DNA of 21,267 nucleotides, taken from positions 791-22,057 of the forward strand of contig FLMG01004581.1 in the NCBI GenBank assembly GCA_900088475.1, read 5' to 3'. The stretch's first letter is position 1. Every line of letters begins with the position of its first letter. Source of the stretch: Hyphochytrium catenoides. Its lineage: Eukaryota; Sar; Hyphochytriomycetes; Hyphochytriales; Hyphochytriaceae. The notes under the pieces are model-generated. The model saw only the letters and a list, made by a program, of their open reading frames with translations. It did not search any database and was not told the DNA's origin. The translations under genes were made by a program, and so were the position numbers. This document shows positions 20,975 to 21,267 of the stretch, one piece after another.

Positions 20975-21267
20975 TTTCAGTTGTATGCAGCAAACGCCAC
21001 TTGGAACTTGATCTGAAGCTTATCATGGGTCCATCTTGGCTGCTGGCTGTTGGTCCCATGCATTTATAAAAGCATACTCCTCCGGAATCGAAGGGCAATA
21101 GTTGAGAGAAGTTGCGGTGTGGTGATGAGCGATGTGATGCCGCTGTTGATGGCGGCGGAGAAATGCCCATCTTCCCTTCTTATAAAAAATTATTGTTGAT
21201 GTTCCACTGATGGAACACGAACTGAACTTCTAAGGGTTAAATGGGGCTCTTTTTTTTATGTCGAAAA
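20975..21267 (-). promoter_or_regulatory. Upstream region of the YkgJ-type gene
   Basis: On the minus strand a TATAAA lies at 21068-21063, about 90 bases before the ATG, and a second AT-rich TATA-like stretch lies near 21181-21190. A perfect inverted repeat, TGTTCCA (21200-21206) and TGGAACA (21211-21217), separated by CTGA, lies about 230 bases upstream. The 81-codon minus frame at 20925-21170 is out of frame with the gene and is probably 5' UTR or promoter DNA. Promoter assignment rests on position and motif only. Confidence 0.35.

Overview
The window is nuclear DNA of an intron-rich eukaryote. Four protein genes could be rebuilt exon by exon, all on the minus strand, each with GT..AG introns (64 to about 340 bases) whose phases agree across every junction. 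Homologues were recognised from remembered family sequences; no search was run. The mix of a TMEM144-type transporter, a YkgJ-type cysteine-cluster protein with a basic N-terminus, short introns and a TTAGGG-type telomere-like repeat fits a unicellular alga or other protist. A stramenopile alga is my guess, held with low confidence.

Layout, left to right. Positions 1-4618 hold no gene I can support. The stretch is dominated by pyrimidine-rich and purine-rich low-complexity DNA with CT/GA microsatellites, four perfect TAACCC units (567-590) and a lone TATA-like box. A nine-exon TMEM144-like membrane transporter gene lies at 4619-6911 (388 aa). Positions 6912-8007 are intergenic, with a coding-looking but interrupted plus-strand stretch. 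An eleven-exon PUM3/Puf6 gene (621 aa, Puf-like repeats plus CPL domain) lies at 8008-12381. Positions 12382-13731 are intergenic, with a GA tract and a GC box upstream of PUM3 and the presumed 3' end of the next gene. A sixteen-exon NOL11 gene (753 aa) lies at 13732-18862. Positions 18863-20035 are intergenic. A four-exon YkgJ/UPF0153 zinc- or iron-chelating domain gene lies at 20036-20974 (217 aa), with its putative promoter region running to 21267.

Functionally, the central pair are both nucleolar ribosome-biogenesis factors: NOL11 belongs to the t-UTP part of the SSU processome, and PUM3/Puf6 acts on the large subunit. Their head-to-tail adjacency is the most notable gene-level observation. 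The flanking transporter and cysteine-cluster protein have no known link to them. I see no mobile element, CRISPR array, operon or defence-like system. The window looks like an ordinary housekeeping region of a poorly studied lineage, with some unexplained non-coding structure.
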